Shown: positions 45,366-57,100 of the stretch, in pieces | How the letters are laid out: the number at the start of each line of letters is the position of its first letter | How positions within the stretch are numbered: the first letter of the stretch is position 1 | DNA from: Nymphaea colorata | Taxonomy: Eukaryota > Streptophyta > Magnoliopsida > Nymphaeales > Nymphaeaceae | NCBI RefSeq assembly: GCF_008831285.2 | Contig: NC_045149.1 | Span: 1,490,001-1,554,000, forward strand | Reading direction: 5' to 3' | DNA length: 64,000 bases | Notes under the pieces: generated by a model | Seen by the model: only the letters and a program-made list of their open reading frames with translations | Told to the model about the DNA's origin: nothing | Database searches by the model: none | Program-made: the position numbers and the translations under genes

Positions 45366-46991
45366 GCCAACTACTTTATTCATTAATTGGAAGAAAAGTA
45401 TTCGTTTTGTTATTTCCTGAAAATATCTAACCAATTAATTACTTTTGCACTGTTAATATTTCAGCCAATTATCTCTTCGTATCCAATGATCTACTGCCGG
45501 TGGACGTACTTGATATTCGCAAGTGAAATTTTGATTCGTTTATTGTTCTTCCTATTAAGTTTTCATTGTCGAAGATTTAATAAGATATAGGAGTTGATCA
45601 ATTGTCCTAGCGTTGTGTTGTCTGCACTCAATTTCCTTTTATCTACAAAGTTCCGTCAACATGCAAATTAAGTATATACAAATGTCATGTTAACTTGTTT
45701 TAAGCTATTCCATCTATTTGACCATCGGGGGCACGTAAAGTTACATTTTCATTAGCATGGACGACAACTCTACTATGAATTCCAATGATAACTTTGCAGG
45801 CGACATTTTTTACAGTACCCTCAATCAAGTTAAATGTTCGACTTATGATCAATATAACATAATTATCATATTCTCATATATATATATATATCAAGGCACA
45901 GGTCAGGATGTTCATATATCTGGTTTAGATTTGATATCCATCTGAACTATTCTTAAACAAATAGATACGGAAAAAAATTAATTATCTGATTAAGAAATCG
46001 GATTGGAGGATCTAAGAAATGACATCTGATTGGGTTTGAACTCTGATCCAGATATACATAAATATGTAATAAGATTAGGATCCAGATGTGGGTCAGATTT
46101 AGTTTTAAATAAATGTCTTATATCCAATGCCCTTACATTTTCAAAGTCGGTTGGATTTAGTTTAAAATTTTGGTTCGGATTTGGATGTCAATCTAAAAAT
46201 TGGATTTGGTTTGTGGAATCGTATTTTGTATTCAGATTCAAATATACATTTTTTCAATTGCATTTCAATCCGAACTTAAATAATGTGAACATTCAAAAAA
46301 GTGGATATAATTAAGAATAAATCTTTTTTTAATATGATCAACCGAGATGCCTAAGCACCAGGACTCTACTCCAGCTATCCGGTCCTCTTCTATGGCATCG
46401 TGTAGAGGAAGATAACAAAAATGGGAAAAAAATGGCCCCATGGCTGCTGCGACTGGACAATTTGATGGGCGATCCTTGTGCCGCATGAGCCTTAAGGTTA
46501 TGGTTCCCTCTCTTTCTCTCTCTCTATCTTTATATACATATATATATGTGTAAAAACGGGACCAATTTGAGAGAGACAAATTCAATTTTTTTTGGCTAAA
46601 AAAGTACTTTAAATAAAATATAAACATCCTAATATGTTTATAAAAGCTATTTTGATATAAAACATGTTTTGAATCAAGTTATTTGCATAAAAAATGTTGG
46701 TTTTTCTGTTATCAAATGTTGATGCTTGTTAAAAAATGTTGATGTTGTGAGAGCGATTCATTGTCATTCATTTTTGCTTATTATAACATAATATATATTT
46801 TGCATCAATGTATCCTTAAGATCATATTGATAAGGTTAGATTTCAAAAAAAAAAACTCTAATATCATATTTAAAGGGCCTGGTTTTTGTGCCTGACCTTA
46901 CCAATATATATATATATATATATACCCTCGGATTGGGGATCTCTTGTTGCATATATAACAAAAAGTCTAGGGTTATGTATATATTAGAAAA
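45362..46991. other. AT-rich stretch with degenerate GGATTTGGAT words
   Basis: Between about 45990 and 46310 the words GGATTTGG, GATCCAGAT and TCCGAAC recur in both orientations, similar to the inverted-repeat elements at 50363-51285, and may be a decayed relative. The frame at 46030-46314 arises from this. A (TA)n lies at 46903-46924. No gene is supported. Confidence 0.45.
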
Positions 46992-47216
46992 TTGAATAAT
47001 AATTTTGACTATCCAGAGCCATCTAATTTATCCATTAAGTTGTCTAATCTATCACTGTCTGATCTATCATTGTTGAGAGAAAAACAAGAAGAAAAAGATG
47101 ATGAATATTTTTTTCATTTTATATTATTCACACTTTTTTCCTCTTTTTTTTCTCTTAAACTTCATCATGATAATTGAACACCTTCATGAGTGATTTGGTA
47201 CAGTCACCATTCACTA
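46992..47216. mobile_element. MITE-like element beside (TA)n, copy 3
   Basis: The left end TTGAATAATAATTTTGACT with ATCTAATTTATCC, and the right end GGTACAGTCACCATTCAC, resemble copies 1 and 2, though weaker. The length (~225 bases) agrees. TATGTATATAT on the left and (TA)n on the right repeat the flanking pattern. Confidence 0.45.
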
Positions 47217-47230
47217 TGTATATATATATA

Positions 47231-47571
47231 GGGATTGCTAATCATGACAAATATTTACCTGGAAATTGGGCCACAAAAGGTCTCTACCAGAGTTTTTCCA
47301 AACCAACTAGCTGAAGGGAAAACCTAGTCCACGCCATTTCATAATAGTGGCTGCACCTATAAAAATTTGTCGGTGACGTCCTTAATTCCAGGAGATATGC
47401 ACTTGTTCTGCTATGACAAGGAGTAAAAACTCGTGGGAATCGAACCATGAACTGGCCTCCTAATTGGTACTAAATCTGTACCACAGTTTACGAAAGCCGA
47501 CGCATATCTTGGCTCAAAATAACCCCTGAAATGGTACCAAAATTTTCTGAAATTTTAGGATGTTGCTACAG

Positions 47572-47573
<2 letters not shown>
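47231..47573. repeat. Dispersed repeat unit 1, bounded by (TA)n
   Basis: The unit contains TTTACCTGGAAATTGGGCCA, GAGTTTTTCCAAACCAACTA, GAACTGGCCTCCTAATTGGT and GAAAGCC words that recur in the same order in unit 2 (47604-47945). It starts after one (TA)n and ends at the next. No coding capacity. Confidence 0.7.
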
Positions 47574-47603
<30 letters not shown>

Positions 47604-47604
<1 letters not shown>

Positions 47605-47945
47605 CCTCTAGTGTTGACATTTACATGGAAATTAGGCCACAAAAAATCTCTACCTGAGTTTTTCCAAATCAATTAGTTGAAGGAAAAACCTACAGCCACG
47701 ATCTTTCATTTATTGGCAGCCATAAAAAATTGTGGGTGACCTCCTTCCTTCCAGTAGATGTGCACATCGTTCTGCTTTGGCTGAGAATAAGAACTCATGG
47801 GGATCAAAGCATGAACTGGCTTCCAAATTGGTACTAAATGTGTACAGCAGTTTATGAAAAGCCAGGCAAGTCTTGGCTGAAATTAACACCTTAATTGGTA
47901 TAATTCCGTGGCACTGTTTACGAAAAGCCAGACTTCGATCATGCC
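47604..47945. repeat. Dispersed repeat unit 2, after (TA)n at 47574-47603
   Basis: The unit follows the (TA)n run and repeats unit 1 at an offset of about 370 bases with many substitutions. Near its end a further partial repeat is seen: TTAATTGGTA, CACTGTTTACGAAAAGCCA. Confidence 0.7.
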
Positions 47946-49717
47946 TCAATTGTCGTTGCATCTTAATGCATAACTATGTGGACAAATGTAGGATGATAAT
48001 TGAAAGCATCTTGACTTGGGCCCTTTCAACTCCTTGGAACTTCCAACTTCCACAAACTTTAGTAGAGAAGCAATATTGGAGAGATGCATGAACATGAAGA
48101 TACTAGAGGATTCGTAGTGTTCCCTACCCCTCCACTAACGCCAGATGACATGTGCACTCAACCTGATCATCTGGTTCTATGTTTAATTAAACGCCGACGG
48201 CCCACGTGGCCCAGTCCATCGATTACATAAAATCACGTACCACTTTATAAAAAAGATATGGTGACGCTTTTAAAAATTAAGAGCTGCAATTGATAATACT
48301 GATTCAGAATCAGAGTATCCCAAGCAGGGTGGCATGGTCACTGCAGGAGCCTGAAAATTTTATCAGAGGGCAGACAAGGCAGTTAGCTGCCCATTAGGAA
48401 GTGTCCCATCGCATGATCTCGTGGGCGCAGATTGCAGCAACAAACGATGACGGTTATTTTTGAAATTTTTTATAAAGCAGTGAGCATTTTAGACTTTTTG
48501 AATTTTTTAATCCTTTTTATCCCCTTCAGAAGTTTTTTTTTATATTTTTAATGGGCCCATTTTTGTCATTGCATACTACACAATCGTGCACACTGCACAT
48601 AACCAGGTTTGTTGTGGGGCGCGCATCATTTCTTCCGTAAACCAATGCTTAGTGCAGTTCTTTCCAAGGAACCCCACAAATATTTTGAGAAATATAAGTA
48701 GGACTGGTAGGCGAGGTACAACTAGAACGGAGCATAGTTTATACATGCACTTTCTTGGTTCGTAGATCCAACGCATCGAAATAAAAACTCGCTCGATCAT
48801 TTACTCCCCACAATAATAAAAAGCAATTATGATGGAATATTTTCTTCTACCATCTGAATTTTCCTCGGTTTCTTACATACCATTAGTAAATGCTCATCTA
48901 AGCACAATGCTTCCTGAATCGAACCCTCTTATTCATCAGGACGATGCCATGGATCCAAAATCTTGGTTCCAGCACTACTAGTCTGGCCAACAGCTTATGG
49001 ACAACTAACCTTTAAATTTTGAGTTGATCAGCTAAAGTAACATTTTTGTGTTTCTTGCGGTGCCGTTCTTGAGGTAGACAAGTTCTCTCGAACCCCTTTC
49101 TGTAATCTATTTTGGCCATACATGAATTGGATCCAACCTAGTGAGGACTAGTAAGGGTTAGAAGATAATGGATGCCTACATTGCTCTATTTATATGTGGC
49201 TACCTCTTTAATGTTTATTTATTTATTAAATGTCTTTTAAAGTATAAAATTTAAACTATTAATGCCCAGAACTTTCTTTCTGGATCGGCCTCTGAGCAAG
49301 TTCTTAAAGCTTTCCTTCAGTTACCTGGATATGATTCAGCCTAAAAATTGGCTCTTCGGTCAGTTTATTTGGGGTCCGGAGAGAAGATTTTGTGGCTTGT
49401 GAAACTTGTGGAGTCATGAATTTTGAATTCTGTTAAATGTTTGAACCTTTATACAAGTTCATATTGTAGGCATCAGAAAGAAAACCACCGACAGCTAGTG
49501 ATTAAGATTCCGAGTCATAATTTCCCCAGCATAGATTTTTCTGGGAAAGCCTCTTAAAAATAATAAATGTTTGAGATACAAAAATGCCGTATCATGAAAA
49601 GCTTCAGAGTTTTTGTTTCTTTGCTGACATGTTGTGGCGAAATGTGGCCTTAAATATTTGTCCGAAGAGCCACATAAGAGTCATATATCAAATCACTTTG
49701 ATTGTGCACCTTTCAGA
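47946..49717. other. Non-coding stretch
   Basis: No supported gene, transposon domain or strong repeat was seen. Open frames are short and random in appearance. Confidence 0.45.
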
Positions 49718-49885
49718 TCGTTTGATAGCAAGGAAACTCACACATTGTCCATTGAATCTACCCCAAATATTAGGGCATGTCTATGGAACAATAGTTCTAG
49801 TGTACCATGAACATGCCCCAATATTTGGGGCAGATTCCTTGGACACTTCTCAAGTGTCCTTCCTACCAAAGGACCTCTTTGAGAA
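49718..49885. ncRNA. Long imperfect foldback (MIRNA-like or small MITE)
   Basis: Left arm 49721-49787 and right arm 49804-49872 are near-complementary over about 65-70 bases. The best part pairs AATCTACCCCAAATATTAGG (49755-49774) with the stretch at 49815-49836, containing CCCCAATATTTGGGGCAGATT, with few mismatches. The loop is about 16 bases. Size and shape fit a plant microRNA-type precursor or a short MITE. I do not recognise a known microRNA. Open frames on both strands here are a by-product of the palindrome. Confidence 0.45.
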
Positions 49886-50109
49886 CACGAGGGAGTGAGA
49901 ATTCTGCCTATACCTATCACTCTCGTTAAAGAAAGGATCTTCCTTCCTTTGTGCGTCCGCCACTCTTTGGCACCATCTAGCTGAAGCGTTTTGTGATGGC
50001 TGACAACTAATTAGTGGAGTTGGTTACTGGTAGTCGTGGTAAAGAGGAAGCATCATCCTCTCTCAAGTAGACTTCTCCTCACAAACCTCTTTCTTTTTCC
50101 AAGAACAGT

Positions 50110-50800
50110 ACTTGGAAACCGAAAGGTTTATATTGTATTAGACCTGGTCAATAATTAGAAAAAGGAAAGCAATCGATAAGAGGGAGCCAGAAATTTTAGG
50201 CTGAAGGACACTAATTATAAAACCTTCAAAGAGTATCAATATGAACATAAAGAAATTTTGTGGGGCTGAACTGCCCACACCCGCCTATAAATGGCCCCGA
50301 CACTGGTTGAGAATGTCTTATGTAGTTGAAGAAGTTGATTATCATGCAAATGTCGGTAGGTAGGGATGTCAATGGATTGGATTCGAATTGGATAAATACT
50401 TTTCATCCGCTTTTTCATATATGTATATATTCCAATTCAGATTCATGTTCGAATTTGGACGAAGAGAAAATCTATACCATATCCTAATTCGAAATCCAAA
50501 TTCATAATTTGAATCCGATCTAAACCAAATTGCAAAAGTATTATAGACATTGAATGTAGGAAATTTATATAGAACTATATCCAATCTGAACCCAAATCTA
50601 ATCAATATTTAAAATCTGAATACGATTGAATTTCGTTTCTTATATTTGAATCCAATCCGAATTGTTAATCAAATGTCAACATTTTTTTCATATCCTATTT
50701 TTTTTGTGGTTCTGTTGGATATTGGTCGAAATTGGATTTGTTTACATTCTTATTGGCAAGCTACAGTTAAGGAACGATGAGCAAAAACCAAGAATACCGC
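50110..50800. repeat. Tandem segmental duplication, unit 1
   Basis: Unit 1 shares with unit 2 (50801-51350) the order AAGGTTTATATTGTATTAGA-like start, AGAAAGCAAT, ATGTAGTTGA, GCAAATGTC, then a full inverted-repeat element, then GGCAAGCTA and a tail. Divergence is moderate with several indels. Confidence 0.75.
50363..50749. mobile_element. MITE-like element with GGATGTCAAT ends, copy 1
   Basis: The left end GGGATGTCAATGGATTGG and right end GTTTACATTC are imperfect inverted repeats. The interior is built of GGATTCGAATTGG/CCAAATCCGAAT words in both orientations. No coding capacity. Confidence 0.55.
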
Positions 50801-51350
50801 TGTTGAACCAAAAGGTTTTTATAATATTAGACTGAGTCAGTGATATAGAGAAAAGAAAGCAATTGAGAATATCTCATGTAGTTGAGGAAGGTGTTCATTA
50901 GGCAAATGTCAGCAAGTGGGAATGTCAATGGACTGGATTCAAATTAGATGTATACTTTACCGTATCCACTTTTTCAGATGTCTATATATTTCATTTGGAT
51001 TCATATTCGAATCAAGGAAAATCTAATATCATATTCTAATTCAAAATCCAAGTTAATAATCCAAATCTAATCTGAATATGATTGTTAGGTTACTCTCTAA
51101 ATCCCATTCCGGATCAAAACCAAATCCAAACCATATTGTAGACATAAGATATTTATTTAAAACTATATTCGGCTGATCAAATGTCATTTATTATATCCAA
51201 ATCCAATCCGAATTGTTAATCAGATGTCAATTTTTTTCCATATCCTATTTTTTTATGTGGATCTAAATCGGATTTATTGACATCCATATTAGCAAGCTAT
51301 AATAAGGAAAGATAATGATCACAAACCAGGAATATTGCTGGTGGATCTTG
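50801..51350. repeat. Tandem segmental duplication, unit 2
   Basis: Same order of landmarks as unit 1, somewhat shorter because of deletions. Confidence 0.75.
50918..51285. mobile_element. MITE-like element with GGATGTCAAT ends, copy 2
   Basis: GGGAATGTCAATG at the left and ATTGACATCC at the right are inverted repeats, better kept than in copy 1. Flanks CAGCAAGT and TAGCAAGC (near 50910 and 51290) agree at 6 of 8 positions, which may be a target duplication. Confidence 0.55.
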
Positions 51351-52189
51351 CAATGAATAAAGGATATTGTTTCCATGACAATGTGGACCCAAATAATACA
51401 AATATTTTCCTCACGAGATATGGAGGATTATCAAATTATACACCAAAGAAATAACATAAGTGGAACTTCATCCCTTGGTGAACCACATCCCCAAAAGATT
51501 AAGCTCTATTGAAGTATAGATCTAGAGTCACCACCAACAAGTCCAAATAGCTGGTACCAAGTTAAGCAACAGAAATTTAGAAATGAAAATAAGACTTCCA
51601 TGGGAATTAGTTTCCACTGCCATCTTACAATGCAATAATATTCAAAACTGCATTTGATGGTCTTAGCTAATTGATGCCAAGCCACTAGAATCATTCTAGT
51701 GGCAATGCCAGAATCTCTAATCTCTGTTGCAACATTGGCAGGTGACATAGAGCTTTAGAGTGGTAATCATGAAGTACTTCGGCTAAAGGATGTCTATGTT
51801 GAGAAGAAAGATGGTAAGGGATGAAAGGGCCTTATTGAGTTAAGAAGGGAAGTATTTGCATGGAGGAATGTAGAGAGTTGCAGGAAACAAGGAGGCATAG
51901 AGACTTTCTCACCGCCAGCACATTATTTCAAATAATCGATGTTACATTTGTGAAATCCCCCACAGCATGCTGACCTAACCTCCCTTTCTGCCTCCTCTTC
52001 TTTGATGTGTCACATTGATGTCTAACACTATTCCTTATACACCAAACCTTCCAATGCACCATATTCAATAGACTTGCATTTCTTTATGAACAAATTTTTT
52101 CCTTAGCAACATTCCATTCTAAATAGAAGTCAAAATGTAGCTTTTGTTAAATCAAAACCAAAAGGCTACATGTCTCCATATATAAGCCG
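51351..52189. other. Non-coding stretch
   Basis: No supported gene. The minus-strand frame at 51506-51748 has no recognisable motif. Confidence 0.45.
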
Positions 52190-54100
52190 AAAAAGATCAA
52201 GCAAACAAAACACGAGTTTGATCCCCTGTTGCTTGACTGCAAGAGGCCCGTAAACCTTGATCACAAACCAGACAACCTGCTAAAAAAGCTAGATTGGCCT
52301 GGTTTATTTCATTAACTCTCCTTTGTTTATAAACCAACTTTTTTATTGGCAAAGTAAGCACTCCCCATGAAGTGAGATGAAGGTGATGATTGTCATCCCC
52401 ACCACCCCATAAAAAACTTTGCATCACATCCTCCATTCCATTCTCCATGTCAACAAGACTAATCACCATTGCTCAACTATTAGGCAAAGGTGCTAGAACC
52501 AATTTAACTAAGCAAGTTCTTTTTGCATAGTAATTTGTGTTGGCTAATTTGCTATGCATTCTAAATAAAGCTGATTCCAAACTTGATTTCCGAAAAGCTA
52601 GATTGTCCTGGTTGATTTCATTAACACTCCTTTATGTACATACCAACTTTTTTTATTGGCAAAGTAAGCACTCTCCATGAAGTGATGAAGGTGATGATTG
52701 TCATCCCCACTGCCCCATAAAAAACTCTTCATCACATCCACCATTCCATTCTCCATGTCAGCAAGACATTTAATCACCATTGCTCAACTATTAGGCAAAG
52801 GTGCTAGAACCAATTTAGCTAAGCAAGTTCTTTCTGCATAGTAATTTGTGTTGGCTAATTTGCTATGCATTCTAAATAAAGCTGATTCCAAACTTGATTT
52901 CCGAAGTAGTAGAGACTTCATGGCTGACCCAAATACCTTGTGGAAAATTCACCACATTTCTGTTCAAACTTATTTTCAATACCTCGAACTTCTCTGTCTA
53001 AGATTGCAAAAGGGAAAATTACATTGTTGTTTAGATTAACTTGCATTTTAGCACCTTTCTCAAAAGTAGACAACAAACTGGCAAAGCTTCTTAGTGACTT
53101 ATTAAAAATGTTATCAGTAAACATCATAGAAATCACTCTTTGCACACCTCTATACAAGCTTGGATCTGAATTTGTTTTCTCTAAACAACTTCATTTAAAC
53201 TTCTATAAAAATTTTCATTATAATGACAAAAGATAGGGTAAAAGGGGGTCAGCCCATCATAATCCTCGTGAGCTCAAAAAAAATTCTTTTGGCAATCTAT
53301 TTAAGATTATACTATAAGTCACATTGGTTACACAAGTAATTAGACACTCTATCCATACAATGTAGAACCCTAAATACTTTATAGTAATCACTAAAAGAGG
53401 TCCAATTTACTCTATTATAGGCCTTAGAGAGGTCTATTTTAATACAAACACTTGTAGATCTCTCTTTTGACATGGAATGTATCAGTTTGTCTTAAGGAGA
53501 TAACTATGATGAATACTTCTACATTCTAAAAAAAACATCCTACTGATTAGGAATTGTTTTTTGCAATGTACTTTTCTTCTTAAGACAATTTTGCTAAAAA
53601 AAAACTTCAAAATTTTGTTTTGCATTGCAATAGAACTAAAATCAGATATGCAATTCGAGGATAGATACTTTGGAATGGAAACAAAATGGTTTCTTCTCAG
53701 TTTTTTTCATAATTTTTTCTTTTTGAAAGAAGTCTTTAATTGCATTTGACAATTTCCTTCCAACAATGTCAAATCGCTCTTGGAAAAAAGCAATGAGGAA
53801 TCCATCTGGCCTTGTGGATCTATCCCCTTTTGCTTTCATAACTGCCCACAACACTTCCTCATTTGTAATAGGTTTTAGAAGTGCTTCATTGTCCTCTTTT
53901 GTGGCATGCTACCCTTTACTTAGATCAGCACGAAGCTCACCCATATGCTCACCTGTAGTCCGGCTTTGGACTTCAAATTCTACTTGGATATCTTCCAATA
54001 GGGCAATTATAGTTTGGGATTCCTTAATCAATCAACTATACCTTGCTCATTATAATGCAGAAACTCATCTAATTCCTTTGGAGGCATTCCACTTTTTCAT
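52190..54100 (-). pseudogene. Degenerate LINE ORF2 remnant
   Basis: Read leftward, the remnant shows NEEVLWAVMKAKGDRSTRPDG and FLIAFFQERFDIVG (53870-53730), the usual approach to the RT fingers; then motif A CIKIDLSKAYNRVNW (near 53448-53405); then MMFTDNIFNKSLRSF (near 53130-53085), where YADD has become FTDN; and finally SFLWGGGDDNHHLHLTSWGV with LPIKK (52440-52335), the connection region before zf-RVT. Many stops and shifts separate these pieces. Loss of the catalytic Asp pair is an added sign of inactivity. The 5' boundary is unclear. Confidence 0.75.
52288..52905. repeat. 309-bp tandem duplication inside the LINE remnant
   Basis: Units 52288-52596 and 52597-52905 are nearly identical over stretches such as TTGGCAAAGTAAGCACTC and the region containing GCTCAACTATTAGGCAAAGG. 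Both minus-strand copies carry the FLWG..DDNHHLH coding stretch. Confidence 0.88.
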
Positions 54101-57100
54101 CTATTTTCATTGTCTCTTTTATTCCCACTTTGCAAACATGATCTAACTCTGTCCAATTTAGATAAAAAAAAACTCTTCATTGGAGAGCCTTTAGCTTCCA
54201 AACTCTATGTTGTAACAATGATTCTCTTACCGTTGGGATTACATTCCTAATGGCAGAAGTATTGAAACATACACTTTTTTATTGTCCTGATAGTAGTCCT
54301 AAAAAAAAAAATCAAAGTTGAATGATTAATGGAGACTCTTCTCTTAACATTTAGGTGGTCAGTTCCTTCAAAAAGTTATGGTTGTTTTTCATTGATAAAA
54401 CATTTATCAATTTTTCTTTAGACAAGAAAATTACTTTTATGTTGGTTATGTTATATAGAGGGCCATGTTTATCTTTGATCACATGCAAATTTGAAAACTA
54501 AATAAATGTTTTGAAGGTCATGCATGCAAACAAAGATGGAGGTACCTCATCTTTTCAAGCTCATTTCCAATGGCAGTAAATTCCTCAAACACTAAAGTGG
54601 GGTCACTATTTGTGGCAAGGGGACCTCCCAACATATTCATTTAGCTTCTTCTAACTAAATTCTATATACAAGTAAACTCCAATAGCATCAAACTTCCTCA
54701 GTGTGCCAATTTCATCAAAGCTACAATCAAACCAATATTGATTAAAACTATATTGAAGGTCATGCCAATCTATAACAAGCTAAATTCATTACTCTTGTAC
54801 CCATCGACCATTATTAAATTGCACATTACATGGCCTCTGACATCTTTCAGTTTTATTTTTTTCCATCTATCAATTAAGTCCTTTGTGTTTATTATTTTCC
54901 TAGTCAAGCAAGATAGAAAATTGCATTGTGGTAAGTTGCTCCATATGTGGAACAAAATCAGACTCAATTTAGTAATCTAATAGTTGTTCAAATAAATCTC
55001 TAACTAGGAATATGCCTCTCAAAAGACTAGTGAATTGAATCAACCTTAACATACTTTATTGACAATACAGTTTGGCCTTACTATGCTTCAGTGATAATGC
55101 AGTTCTACAAACACATCTATGACATCCAATCATGCACTAGGATTTCCTCTTATTAATGATACCAAGGCCTGATACCAAGGCCATCTACTTATAAGGAAAA
55201 ATCATCATACTATGAATTTCCATTGAGATTATCCAAGCATGCTTATCTTCTTCCAATTTTCTAGATTTTGGATCCCAAAAATCCACTTCCTACTCATGTT
55301 GCATCTGGGCTCCTACACTTTTGTTGTCCAAGAGCAAGTCATCGGCTTTCCACCATCAAAACTCATTGTCAGTGACTAAAAAACCTTCTTTGATGAGCCA
55401 TGATGAAAATCCCTAACTCATCTCCATGATCACTGGATTCTTTGAATTATCTCTCCAGATCGTCATTAGGGTTTCATGGTCCCTTCTCGAATTTGTTATT
55501 TAGCAAGACTACTCTCTCCCCTCTATTTTTTTTACTAATGTTTTAAGTTTTTTCCAAGTCTTTGTCAAGTATCAAACAATATTACGACCCAATGATTACA
55601 ACATTATTTATTCAATTTGACGACTTGTTGCAAACCATATTCTACCATCCTTCTCATTTCTATTTTTCAAGTTCATTGTATAGAAAACTATATCATCCCT
55701 ACAATTGTTAAGTTTGTCAAATATCTTCCTTCCAATTCATTGTTGTTGACATTGTGGCCCTTCCCTCCTTAGTGATTGGTGGTGCTTGCATTATACTCAC
55801 CATTGTTCCTAAGCTTACTTGATTTCATTTTTTATTTTCATAGGTTAGACCCTCTGTTGTCCTTGATGCCATGCTCTTTATGTTGCCTCCATCTCCTTTT
55901 GTTGCCATTCGGATTCACTTTACCTATCTTGATTTTTCTTCTTTTATCTTCTATTTTTCCTCCTTCATATCCCTTTCTCTTGTTTCATATTTCTTCCATC
56001 TTTTTCTCATTGTTAGTGATCCACTTTCTTCACTGCCAGTCCCCCATCGTCCCTCCCTTGGCGGTTCACAATTCCACTTCCAACCTTGTGCGCCCTCCCT
56101 TACCACTCCCTCTTCCCTTTCTCTGCCAAGCGTCTCTACCCCTTCTTAGGTTGAAGATAAAGTTGTTTATATCAATACTCTTTCTACATTCATTAAAAAG
56201 ATGATTTCTAAGCTTCACTCTTTTCTCTAAAGATCATTTGCGTTGATCCCTAACCAACACTACTACTAGCAAGATCGGTCCAATCCCTTGGTTATGTCAT
56301 CCCATATGCAAATACTCATCTCCCCATGAATTTAGAATTGTTAGATTTTATATCTAGATTTTCTCATGATGGCCTGGATCCAAACGAATACTAAAGGGTA
56401 ATAAAAAGAGGATAGATGAAACGAAGTGTAAGAAAAATATAATGAAGGACAATCTTGATGTCGTATGGGTTGTGAACAAAGAGGGCTTTCCACAAGGTAG
56501 TGAAAACCTAGTCCTCGTCAAGCAAGAGAGTTAGCTGACAGTTTGACCTTCATAACCTACAATAGAAAACTAAGGTATCTATGCATTTCCATTTTAGGTA
56601 TTCTTCTATCATTGGAATCACAGCTACGTTAGTTTGTTTGGCTCTTTGTTGCCTCACAGTCGTCCAGCAATAGCCAAAAAACACTATCTTTGGGTTTTCT
56701 TAAGCCTAGAAACAAACTGATTATTTTATTTATTTATGTTCATTAAGAAATGATTTTACAATGGAGGGAGTATGGACCTCCATCCACCACCTAAAACAGA
56801 TGTAGAAGGTAGAAGGTAGCAATAGTTACTGCCCTCTTCGTCCACACGAACAATAGATAAGGGTTTATCTTTTTGAGACAACTGGATAGGAATCTTCATC
56901 CTTATGCTTGTTGTTATTATTGTAAGAGTAAAAGATTACTTACCTAGCTTACCAAAGGGAGGGAAAGAAGCATAAGAAACATTGTGGTGGCATGCTCTCT
57001 ATAATACATGTTCCTCCTTATATGGAGTGGAGGTTGCTGCACTAGCAGGTTTTCTTTTCTTTTTTCTTTTTTTTTTTTAAGGTGGAGATGTTGTGAAGTG

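Noticed and set aside
55776-56204. 142-codon plus-strand Leu/Pro/Ser-rich open frame
   Set aside because: The composition follows a C/T-rich tract, with no conserved motif or supporting exon structure.
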